From assembly GCF_030915485.1 (NCBI RefSeq), contig NZ_CP133266.1, positions 3,786,001 through 3,850,000 on the forward strand: a stretch of 64,000 nucleotides of DNA, written 5' to 3'. This DNA comes from Neobacillus sp. PS3-40 (GTDB taxonomy: Bacteria > Bacillota > Bacilli > Bacillales > Cytobacillaceae). Under the pieces are notes generated by a model. The model was not told the DNA's origin and searched no databases. It saw only the letters and a list, made by a program, of their open reading frames with translations. The translations under genes and the position numbers were made by a program. Shown here piece after piece: positions 56,820 through 64,000 of this stretch (its first letter is position 1; each line of letters opens with the position of its first letter).

Positions 56820-56890
56820 AGCTATGCAGAATTTATGGCGCATGAAGGGGACTACACCTCTATCATCGCCCTTAGGGGCTCGCCAATCGG
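56820..56890 (+). repeat. dispersed intergenic repeat, copy F (3' truncated)
   Basis: AGCTATGCAGAATTTAT, GCGCATGAAGGGGACTACAC, then ATCATCGCCCTTAGGGGCTC and GCCAATCGG, after which the sequence diverges. The terminator-like 3' arm is missing. Confidence 0.75.
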
Positions 56891-57078
56891 TATGAAAAAA
56901 GTAAATAGTTGAGGAACTAACATACAATCAATATAAATACAAAATAAGTTGTTTAATCACGACTGAATTCACTAGAAAAAATAAAATTGAAGCAAATATT
57001 GTTCTATATTTTATCTATTACGTTGTTTTTACACTATTTCAAACACTAGAAATCCTCATTTAAGTATAAATATAAATA

Positions 57079-57170
57079 TATCAGCGAAAATTTATGATAT
57101 ATCGGCGAAAATCCATTTTTATCGGCGAAAAGATACAATATATCAGCGAAAAACCAATTATATCAGCGAA
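57079..57170 (+). repeat. five-copy helically phased array, TATCRGCGAAA type
   Basis: The 11-mer TATCAGCGAAA or TATCGGCGAAA starts at 57079, 57100, 57120, 57141 and 57161. The intervals 21, 20, 21 and 20 bp equal those of the array at 41510. The spacers are AT-rich and unrelated. It lies in the 600-bp gap between glnA and the DUF6530-like gene, 148 bp before the latter's start. Confidence 0.85.
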
Positions 57171-57266
57171 ACCCTTTAGAAAAAACAGTTTGATAAAAGA
57201 ACGAAATTCAACTAGACAGATGTATTCTATTTACATTATGTTTGCAAAATGTTAAATTTTATTTGT

Positions 57267-57297
57267 TTACTTAGTAATTTACTGAACTACTAAGTAA
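57267..57297. promoter_or_regulatory. inverted repeat operator candidate
   Basis: TTACTTAGTA and TACTAAGTAA, perfect 10-bp arms 11 bp apart, ending 20 bp before the start codon. It resembles a dimer-binding site of a MarR or HxlR-type regulator; the regulator is unknown. Confidence 0.5.
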
Positions 57298-57317
57298 TAA
57301 CAATTTGGAGGTTAAAA

Positions 57318-57797
57318 ATGAAAATACCAACTACTTTAAAACATAAACCAGTTATTGTTTCCGATAATTATGAAAATATTGATGGCAGAAATGCTTATAA
57401 TACCGATGCAAAAGGCCTTTCTTTAGGATTGGCACAGTGGAATGATCGGGGCAAGGTTGATATTTCAGCAAAAGTATGGAGGCACACAGGAGAAAAGTGG
57501 TCGAGACAGTCTGAGGAATTACCACTACATCGAGTAATTGATCTTGCCCTACTGGTATGCAGAACAAAGCTTCATTTTCGGGATGCTTATCGCTTTGAAA
57601 AGTTATATGATACCGAGAATCCAATTATAGATAGAGTGGGCTTACAGGGTGATGCCATGACGGTTGCAGTTTGTACAGACAATGAAAAAATTGATGAGGA
57701 TATTAAATTATTCAGTCAAGCCCTCAGTGATGATGACGAGCTAATTAGTGAACGTTTGCGAACTTTATCAAGACTTTTAAAAGAGATGGGATATTAG
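57318..57797 (+). CDS. DUF6530-like protein of unknown function
   Basis: Cytoplasmic protein of 159 residues without membrane segments or signal peptide. Notable segments: NTDAKGLSLGLAQWNDRG, HTGEKWSRQSEELPLHR, and a helical C-terminus (ERLRTLSRLLKEMGY). I believe it belongs to DUF6530, which has no known function. The start ATG follows TTGGAGG. It stands alone, downstream of a palindrome and of the five-copy array. Confidence 0.8.
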   Translation: MKIPTTLKHKPVIVSDNYENIDGRNAYNTDAKGLSLGLAQWNDRGKVDISAKVWRHTGEKWSRQSEELPLHRVIDLALLVCRTKLHFRDAYRFEKLYDTENPIIDRVGLQGDAMTVAVCTDNEKIDEDIKLFSQALSDDDELISERLRTLSRLLKEMGY

Positions 57798-57922
57798 GGG
57801 CAAAAGGGTATCGAACCAGTTTTTTACTGCTATGAGCAACGAAAGAATTCTCGATTACAAGATTTCGACAAGTTGGAAACAATCAATTTTCATTTAGGTT
57901 GGTGTTTTTTTAAAGGGATTTT

Positions 57923-58130
57923 GATGAAGAACTGTTTTCATGTTTTTCAACCGAAAATGGTCTTTCATAGCCTTGATGAAGGACCGTTTACTTGTTTTAC
58001 AACTGAGAAAGGTCCTTTATAGCCATGATGAAGGACCGTTTTCATGTTTTACAACTGAGATAGGTCCTTCATAGCCCAGATGGAAGGCCGTTTTCATACA
58101 TTTCAACCGAGTTTCGGCCTTCACCTCTTA
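57923..58130. repeat. four tandem 52-bp units with internal inverted arms
   Basis: Units start at 57923, 57975, 58027 and 58079, each exactly 52 bp, beginning GATGAAGGACCG or variants. In units 2 and 3 GAAGGACC pairs with GGTCCTTT or GGTCCTTC; in unit 4 GAAGGCC pairs with GGCCTTC, the A-T pair being lost from both arms. Unit 1 is the most diverged. The loop holds a conserved TTTTCATGTTTTACAAC-like sequence. It lies in the 600-bp gap between the DUF6530-like gene and lexA. Confidence 0.85.
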
Positions 58131-58301
58131 TTGAACCTGAAATTAGATTGAGAAAGCGTAGTAATTTGTATTTTATATTATCCCCCAAACCAATCACTCG
58201 ATAAAACACAACCAATATTCTCGCTCTTCCTAAAAATTATTCCAGCCAGTTGATTTACCTTTGTGAATTTCAGAAATAAGCGCTATAAAACTCTTTGTAC
58301 C

Positions 58302-58349
58302 AAAATAAAAAATGCACACGAGATTTCAAATACGAAATCTCGTGTGCAT
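58302..58349 (-). terminator. terminator of lexA
   Basis: Sixteen-base arms ATGCACACGAGATTTC and GAAATCTCGTGTGCAT; on the minus strand followed by TTTTTTATTTTG. Confidence 0.92.
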
Positions 58350-58412
58350 TGCTTTACTATTAAATGGTTTGCAACTCTGTAGCAAACCTGTTAGTAATTC
58401 CTGGTTCTTGTC

Positions 58413-59036
58413 CTAATGAATTTGACGGTAAACACCAATGACTTTTCCTAAAATGGATACGTTTCGTAATATAATGGGTTCCATTGAAGAATTTTCTGGT
58501 TGAAGACGAATGTAATCTTTTTCTTTAAAAAATCTTTTACATGTTGCTTCGTCGTCTTCGGTCATTGCAACAACAATTTCCCCGTTATTTGCTGTTTGTT
58601 GTTGTTTTACAATGACATAATCTCCGTTAAGGATTCCTGCCTCAATCATACTTTCACCCATGATTTCCAGCATGAAGACTTGTTCATCCGAAGGTGCAAG
58701 CCTTTCTGGAAGAGGAAAATATTCTTCAACATTTTCAATAGCAGTTATAGGAAGACCCGCTGTAACTTTCCCGACAATTGGAACATTTACCACGTTGTTT
58801 CGTGGAATATTTGTTGCTTCATCAGCCTCTAAAATTTCAATTGCCCGCGGCTTTGTAGGATCGCGTCTGATCAATCCTTTACTTTCAAGTCTAGCTAAAT
58901 GGCCATGTACAGTTGAACTTGATGCAAGACCAACAGCTTCTCCAATTTCGCGTACGGATGGTGGGTAGCCTTTCTTCTTTACCTCGCCTTTAATAAAATC
59001 AAGGATATCCTGTTGTCTCTTTGATATCTTTGTCAT
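58413..59036 (-). CDS. lexA: SOS repressor LexA
   Basis: Repressor of 207 residues. The N-terminal winged helix (about 1-65, [21 protein letters not shown]) binds SOS boxes. The C-terminal S24 self-cleavage domain has the scissile Ala93-Gly94, nucleophile Ser129 (MGESM) and general-base Lys167 (ATCKRF). RecA filaments stimulate cleavage. The ATG at 59036 has AGGTGAGGTGC upstream. It is divergent from yneA with SOS boxes between. Confidence 0.97.
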   Translation of the reverse strand: MTKISKRQQDILDFIKGEVKKKGYPPSVREIGEAVGLASSSTVHGHLARLESKGLIRRDPTKPRAIEILEADEATNIPRNNVVNVPIVGKVTAGLPITAIENVEEYFPLPERLAPSDEQVFMLEIMGESMIEAGILNGDYVIVKQQQTANNGEIVVAMTEDDEATCKRFFKEKDYIRLQPENSSMEPIILRNVSILGKVIGVYRQIH

Positions 59037-59070
59037 GATTGTTGCACCTCACCTGGTTAATGTTGTCTCT

Positions 59071-59099
59071 ATTATAACATGTTCCCCAATTTGATACAA
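59071..59099 (-). promoter_or_regulatory. lexA promoter
   Basis: On the minus strand TTGTAT and TATAAT with a 17-bp spacer. SOS box 1 overlaps the -35. Confidence 0.7.
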
Positions 59100-59110
59100 A
59101 CATAAGTTCG
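59097..59110. promoter_or_regulatory. LexA box 1
   Basis: CAAACATAAGTTCG, one mismatch to CGAAC-N4-GTTCG, overlapping the lexA -35 box; autoregulation of lexA. Confidence 0.75.
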
Positions 59111-59125
59111 AATTATTGTTGACAT

Positions 59126-59139
59126 AAAACAAATGTTCG
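59126..59139. promoter_or_regulatory. LexA box 2
   Basis: AAAACAAATGTTCG, two mismatches, lying just after a TTGACA (59119-59124), inside the putative yneA promoter. Confidence 0.6.
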
Positions 59140-59161
59140 TATTAAAATAAGAGTATAAAAG

Positions 59162-59175
59162 AGAACGTACATTCT
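59162..59175. promoter_or_regulatory. LexA box 3 (weak)
   Basis: AGAACGTACATTCT, three mismatches, 17 bp before the yneA start codon. A third site is plausible beside the two stronger ones. Confidence 0.45.
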
Positions 59176-59191
59176 GATTGGAGTGTTAATA

Positions 59192-59515
59192 ATGAGGAAA
59201 TTGTGGAAACACTATTCATATGCTATGATTCTTATCGGTTTAAGCTGTATTTCAGCGGTAATACTATCAATTCATTTTCATTCGTTTGACAAAGATAAAT
59301 ATGTAAAAGTGACGATAACTGAAGGAGATTCTCTTTGGAAGATTGCTAATGTTTATTCAAAAGAAAAATCTCTTTCAAATGAAGAGTTTGTAACATGGGT
59401 GAAAAAACATAATAGTATTCAGGGTGATCAAATTTTCCCTGGTGAAGAAATAGTGATTCCAATTAGCAAACAAGAGTCAGTCATGAATGAATTAGCTAGT
59501 GCGGCGACTGAATAG
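59192..59515 (+). CDS. yneA: SOS cell division inhibitor YneA
   Basis: Protein of 107 residues that delays septation during DNA damage. One N-terminal transmembrane helix (about 10-30) is followed by an extracytoplasmic LysM-like domain (VKVTITEGDSLWKIANVYS). ATG 59192 is preferred, with GGAGTG upstream, over the in-frame GTG at 59183. It heads the SOS operon yneA-yneB-ynzC. Confidence 0.93.
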   Translation: MRKLWKHYSYAMILIGLSCISAVILSIHFHSFDKDKYVKVTITEGDSLWKIANVYSKEKSLSNEEFVTWVKKHNSIQGDQIFPGEEIVIPISKQESVMNELASAATE

Positions 59516-60193
<678 letters not shown>

Positions 60194-60294
60194 AGAGTTT
60201 TTCTTGCAAGAGGACCGTTTTTTTAGTACAATCAATTGTCATATTGGAAATTGAAGTTTATCATTCAACGATCTCTGAAAGGAGGATGTAAAGC

Positions 60295-60531
60295 ATGCTC
60301 TCAAAAGATAAAATGGCTCGAATAAATGAGCTAGCAAAAAAAGCAAAAGGAACTGGTTTAACCGAAACAGAAGCTAAAGAACAATCGAAGTTAAGAAGTG
60401 AGTATTTGGCAACATTTCGAGCTTCGATGCTGAATACCCTTTCCTCTGTGAAGATTGTTGATCCGGAAGGAAACGATGTTACACCGGAGAAAGTAAAAGC
60501 TATGAAAAAGAAGAATATACATCTTCATTGA
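60295..60531 (+). CDS. ynzC: DUF896 protein YnzC
   Basis: Small helical protein of 78 residues (DUF896), with ARINELAKKAKGTGLTETE at the start and SVKIVDPEGNDVTP near the end. Function unknown; third gene of the SOS operon. The start ATG follows AAAGGAGG. A terminator is found directly after. Confidence 0.92.
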   Translation: MLSKDKMARINELAKKAKGTGLTETEAKEQSKLRSEYLATFRASMLNTLSSVKIVDPEGNDVTPEKVKAMKKKNIHLH

Positions 60532-60535
60532 GATT

Positions 60536-60565
60536 AAGGGATACATATTTGTATTCCTTTTTTTA
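60536..60565 (+). terminator. terminator after ynzC
   Basis: AAGGGATACA and TGTATTCCTT with one G-T pair and a T tract. Between it and tkt only promoter-like AT-rich sequence is present. Confidence 0.8.
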
Positions 60566-60758
60566 CATAAAGAATAAATAAAGGGTAAAAATAAAGTAAA
60601 TGTGCAATTTTCTAGATTTTATGAAAAAAATTTTCTCTTATAATTGGGGAAAATGCTACTTTTTTTCTAACAATTGCTCAATTAGTTGAATTAATAGCCG
60701 TAGAACTATAATATTATGGTTGTAATGTTTATCCATAGAACCAGGAAGGATGTAATTT

Positions 60759-62765
60759 ATGTTTACTAATCTTGATGCATTATCAGTAACTTCTATTCGT
60801 ACACTTTCTATTGATGCAATAGAAAAGGCTAATTCAGGACATCCCGGAATGCCAATGGGTGCAGCACCGATGGCTTATACTTTATGGACTCGTTTTATGA
60901 ATCATAATCCTAAAAATCCACATTGGTTTAATCGTGACCGTTTTGTATTATCAGCAGGTCATGGTTCAGCTCTTTTATACAGTCTTCTGCACTTATCTGG
61001 TTATAACTTATCCATTGATGATTTAAAACAATTCCGTCAGTGGGGTAGCAAAACTCCAGGACATCCGGAATACCGTCATACAGAAGGTGTTGAAGCAACA
61101 ACTGGACCACTAGGACAAGGTATTGCGATGGCTGTTGGAATGTCTATGGCAGAACGCCATGTTGCAGGTGTTTATAACAAAGATAATTATGAACTTGTAA
61201 ATCACTATACATATAGCATTTGTGGTGATGGTGACTTAATGGAAGGTGTCTCTGCTGAAGCTGCATCTCTTGCGGCACACCTTAAATTGGGCCGTTTAGT
61301 TGTTTTATATGATTCAAACGATATCTCTCTAGATGGTGACCTTTCTAAGTCATTCTCTGAGAGTGTTAAGCAGCGCTTCCTTGCATACGGTTGGCAATAT
61401 ATTCGTGTTGAAGATGGAAATAATCTTGAGGAAATTGCAAATGCACTTGAAGAAGCTAGAGGCGATTTAGACCGTCCAACAATCATCGAAGTAAAAACGG
61501 TAATTGGTTATGGTTCTCCAAACAGAGCAGGAACTTCAGGTGTACATGGATCACCACTTGGTAAAGATGAGCTAAAGCTTACAAAAGAATCATATCAATG
61601 GTCATCCGAAGAAGATTTCTTTGTTCCGGAAGAAGTATATGCAAACTTCCAAAAACTCATTGTTGAAAATGGGATGAAGAAGGAAAAAGAATGGAACGAT
61701 CTATTTGCACAATATAAGCAGGAATATCCTGAGCTTGGAAACCAGCTTGAAAAAGCGTTGAGCAACGAACTTCCTGAAGGCTGGGATAAAAACATTCCTG
61801 TATATAATGAAGGTAAAAGTATTGCTAGTCGTGCCTCATCAAGTGAAGTATTAAATGGTATTGCTAAGAATTTACCAATCCTTATTGGTGGTTCTGCAGA
61901 CTTAGCTGGTTCAAATAAAACATTGATTAAAGATGGAAAGGACTTCATGCCTGGTTCATATGAAGGCCGCAATATTTGGTTTGGTGTTCGTGAATTTGCA
62001 ATGGGTGCAGCAATGAATGGTATCGCGCTCCATGGTGGTGTAAAGGTATTTGGAGGAACATTCTTCGTATTCTCTGATTACTTACGTCCAGCAATTCGAC
62101 TCGCTGCCCTTATGGGAACACCTGTAACATATGTATTTACACATGATAGCATTGCAGTAGGAGAAGATGGACCTACCCATGAACCAGTTGAACAATTAGC
62201 AGCACTTAGGGCTATGTCCAACCTTTGCATTATTCGTCCAGCAGATGGAAATGAAACGGCAGCTGCTTGGAAGTTAGCAATGGAATCGACAAACAAACCA
62301 ACTGCACTCGTGTTAACTCGCCAAGACTTACCTACGATTAAGGATACGGATAAGAATGCATATGAGGGAGTTTCCAAAGGTGCTTATGTAATCTCACCTG
62401 CTGAAAAGAGTACTCCAGACGCTTTAATCCTTGCAACAGGTTCAGAAGTGGGACTTGCAGTTGATGCTCAAAAAGAATTAGCAAGTGCAGGCATCGATGT
62501 ATCTGTTATCAGCATGCCTTCATGGGATCGTTTTGACGCTCAACCAAAAGAATATAAGGATTCAGTTCTTCCAAAACAAGTGAAATATCGCCTTGGAATA
62601 GAAATGGGTTCTTCACTTGGCTGGCATAAATATGTTGGAGACGAAGGTGATATTCTTGCCATCGATCAATTTGGTGCTTCTGCACCTGGAGAAAAGGTCA
62701 TGGAAGAATACGGCTTCACTACTAAAAATGTTGTCGCACGTGTTAAAGCATTATTACAGAAATAA
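60759..62765 (+). CDS. tkt: transketolase
   Basis: Thiamine-diphosphate enzyme of the pentose phosphate pathway that moves two-carbon ketol units, 668 residues. Markers: [18 protein letters not shown] at the start, the TPP motif [19 protein letters not shown], and the pyrimidine domain with the active-site His in [17 protein letters not shown]. The start follows GGAAGGATG. TATAAT at 60707 with TTGAAT 15 bp upstream is a possible promoter. It ends in a strong terminator. Confidence 0.97.
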   Translation: MFTNLDALSVTSIRTLSIDAIEKANSGHPGMPMGAAPMAYTLWTRFMNHNPKNPHWFNRDRFVLSAGHGSALLYSLLHLSGYNLSIDDLKQFRQWGSKTPGHPEYRHTEGVEATTGPLGQGIAMAVGMSMAERHVAGVYNKDNYELVNHYTYSICGDGDLMEGVSAEAASLAAHLKLGRLVVLYDSNDISLDGDLSKSFSESVKQRFLAYGWQYIRVEDGNNLEEIANALEEARGDLDRPTIIEVKTVIGYGSPNRAGTSGVHGSPLGKDELKLTKESYQWSSEEDFFVPEEVYANFQKLIVENGMKKEKEWNDLFAQYKQEYPELGNQLEKALSNELPEGWDKNIPVYNEGKSIASRASSSEVLNGIAKNLPILIGGSADLAGSNKTLIKDGKDFMPGSYEGRNIWFGVREFAMGAAMNGIALHGGVKVFGGTFFVFSDYLRPAIRLAALMGTPVTYVFTHDSIAVGEDGPTHEPVEQLAALRAMSNLCIIRPADGNETAAAWKLAMESTNKPTALVLTRQDLPTIKDTDKNAYEGVSKGAYVISPAEKSTPDALILATGSEVGLAVDAQKELASAGIDVSVISMPSWDRFDAQPKEYKDSVLPKQVKYRLGIEMGSSLGWHKYVGDEGDILAIDQFGASAPGEKVMEEYGFTTKNVVARVKALLQK

Positions 62766-62767
62766 AG

Positions 62768-62808
62768 TTCATGAAAAAGAACGAGGCTGCCTCGTTCTTT
62801 TTCATGAA
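62768..62808. terminator. terminator after tkt
   Basis: TTCATGAAAAAGAACGAGG and CCTCGTTCTTTTTCATGAA, 19-base arms with a three-base loop, usable on both strands. Confidence 0.92.
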
Positions 62809-62916
62809 GTGATTCTCCGTTTTTAATGTCTAGTTTTGGGTTCTAAAGACACTATTATTTTAGTTAATAGACGAGTGCCATTCATTTTTCTATCTAATTT
62901 GTGAGAAATTTTTGAA

Positions 62917-62945
62917 TTCGACAAGAAAAGTGAAAGTTTTCGCCA
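62917..62945. promoter_or_regulatory. paired Spo0A boxes before sirA
   Basis: TTCGACA at 62917-62923 is a perfect Spo0A box; TTCGCCA at 62939-62945 has one mismatch. They are 22 bp apart. A TATAAT at 62977-62982 without a good -35 fits a Spo0A-activated promoter. Confidence 0.6.
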
Positions 62946-63013
62946 CCAAAAGACAGAAGTTTTGTGATCTATTTCTTATAATAGGCACAAAGGGTTCCTA
63001 TGGGGGAGAGATC

Positions 63014-63457
63014 ATGGTGAGAAAATATCAACTATATTTGATAGAGGATGAATTTGCCGCCCATTACTTCGGAAGAGAGCGTATGTTTTTTCAGTTATTT
63101 CAGGAATACGAAGCCTCAAATGGAGAGCTAAAACAGATTACAAAAAAGCAAATTGCCTATATAACCAAACATCTTCAGATTTTAAAAATTCATCAACTTA
63201 TTCAAAAACAGCTTGGAAAAATAAGAGGATTTAAGTCAGAACATGGTACATATACCATAGAATTAAGCGGAAAACTAAGTACAGCTACACTTGAAGTGCA
63301 TGAAAATAGGGTATTAATAGAAGCGAATGGTAGCTATGAAGCCGAAACTGCATTTTTTGAGGTGCTTAGAAAGTGTGAATCATCCTTTTTGGCAGTTGAT
63401 TTGGAGAATGAACGATTTGGCTGGTTAAAGCCAATTAAAGAAAGAAAGTTTGTCTAA
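63014..63457 (+). CDS. sirA: sporulation inhibitor of replication SirA (YneE)
   Basis: Protein of 147 residues that binds DnaA domain I and blocks new replication rounds when sporulation starts. It matches YneE in length and position between tkt and yneF, with MVRKYQLYLIEDEFAAHYFG at the start. ATG 63014 follows GGGGGAGAG; an in-frame upstream ATG at 62912 is rejected. Spo0A boxes upstream support sporulation control. Confidence 0.92.
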   Translation: MVRKYQLYLIEDEFAAHYFGRERMFFQLFQEYEASNGELKQITKKQIAYITKHLQILKIHQLIQKQLGKIRGFKSEHGTYTIELSGKLSTATLEVHENRVLIEANGSYEAETAFFEVLRKCESSFLAVDLENERFGWLKPIKERKFV

Positions 63458-63530
63458 TTGAAACGAGATATTGAATAATGACGCGGTTTTTAGTACACTG
63501 TATGTTAGACAACATGAAGGAGGAAATTTA

Positions 63531-63755
63531 ATGAGTGTAGGTATGACTATTCTAGTTGGTGTACTAGCATTAGTAGCTGGTATAGCACTAGGATTTTTCA
63601 TTGCTCGTAAATATATGATGAGCTATTTAAAGAAAAATCCACCAATTAATGAACAAATGTTAAAAATGATGATGATGCAAATGGGTATGAAACCTTCGCA
63701 GAAGAAGATCAACCAAATGATGTCAGCAATGAATAAGCAACAACAAACAAAATAA
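63531..63755 (+). CDS. yneF: UPF0154 membrane protein YneF
   Basis: Small protein of 74 residues with one N-terminal transmembrane helix (about 4-26) and a Met/Gln/Lys-rich cytoplasmic tail ([21 protein letters not shown]). Function unknown. The ATG at 63531 has GAAGGAGG upstream. A terminator follows. Confidence 0.93.
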   Translation: MSVGMTILVGVLALVAGIALGFFIARKYMMSYLKKNPPINEQMLKMMMMQMGMKPSQKKINQMMSAMNKQQQTK

Positions 63756-63762
63756 GTTGGAC

Positions 63763-63791
63763 AAGCACTCATTATGGATGAGTGCTTTTTT
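63763..63791 (+). terminator. terminator after yneF
   Basis: AAGCACTCAT and ATGAGTGCTT with a five-base loop and T6. The last 200 bp of the window show no supportable gene. Confidence 0.9.
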
Positions 63792-64000
63792 CATGTCTTG
63801 AAAAGGGATAGAGCAATTCAACAGCATTATCTATTTCCTAATTAGGTTGGGAATAATACTTTTGTAAAAAATTCTGCTTTGTTCACTCTGATGAAGTAAG
63901 TTAGATACTTTAGTAAATGGTTAATTCTTAAAGCTCTTTATCTGACGATTAATTTTTTCAACGTCACCTGTTTTAAATCTTCCCTATTTTTGAAATTTCT

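Noticed and set aside
63792-64000. Start of a minus-strand gene at the window end (FKTGDVEKINRQIKSFKN reading)
   Set aside because: The frame has a stop within the last 20 bp and no start codon, so it cannot be supported as a gene.

Overview
The window is a low-GC, endospore-forming Firmicute chromosome segment of the Bacillaceae, Bacillus or Neobacillus-like. This rests on sporulation genes (spoIIIE, spoVS, cotE, spoVK, sirA), Bacillus-type LexA, GlnR, Fur, CcpA and sporulation-sigma sites, strong AGGAGG ribosome binding sites, and a gene order that follows the B. subtilis spoIIIE-to-yneF core. Species assignment would be inference.

Layout. (1) 1-8.1 kb: 3' part of spoIIIE, a GntR/UTRA regulator, and a nupNOPQ-type nucleoside ABC transporter. 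(2) 8.2-16.1 kb: ymfF, ymfH, ymfI (EF-P lysine modification), ymfJ, ymfK, rodZ, pgsA, cinA. (3) 16.4-27.1 kb: recA (LexA box), rny, ymdB, spoVS (SigH-like promoter), an M19 dipeptidase, korAB, miaB, ricA. (4) 27.4-41.6 kb: cotE, then a block lying between cotE and mutS, which are neighbours in B. subtilis: a 66-aa gene with a SigG-type promoter, a cold-shock gene, a LysM-3D protein, a Fur-controlled FTR1/P19/DUF2318/ABC iron-uptake operon, a PAP2 protein without a normal start codon, a YtkA-SCO1 lipoprotein, an AraC-GyrI regulator, tRNA-Arg(CCT) and a NERD protein. (5) 41.7-51.7 kb: mutS, mutL, a small membrane protein, mreBH, miaA, hfq, spoVK and a TRIC-type channel. (6) 52-64 kb: hflX, ynbB, glnRA with two GlnR boxes, a DUF6530-like gene, lexA divergent from yneA-yneB-ynzC, tkt, sirA, yneF.

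How genes work together. YmfF, YmfH, YmfI and YnbB all belong to the EF-P modification pathway. RNase Y and its specificity factor RicA lie near each other. RecA, LexA and YneA form an SOS set. SirA, SpoIIIE, SpoVS, CotE and SpoVK serve different stages of sporulation. The iron operon combines a ferric/ferrous permease, a P19-type lipoprotein, a putative Fe-S membrane protein and an FtsX-type ABC exporter-like module.

The most unusual signals are non-coding. Two five-copy arrays of an 11-mer have identical 21/20/21/20-bp spacing, upstream of mutS and of the DUF6530-like gene, with different but related core sequences. Four 52-bp tandem units near lexA have matched inverted arms. A dispersed intergenic element of about 100 bp with conserved hairpins and a terminator-like 3' end occurs in at least five to eight full or partial copies. 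All coordinates and motifs were read by eye. No database search was run.
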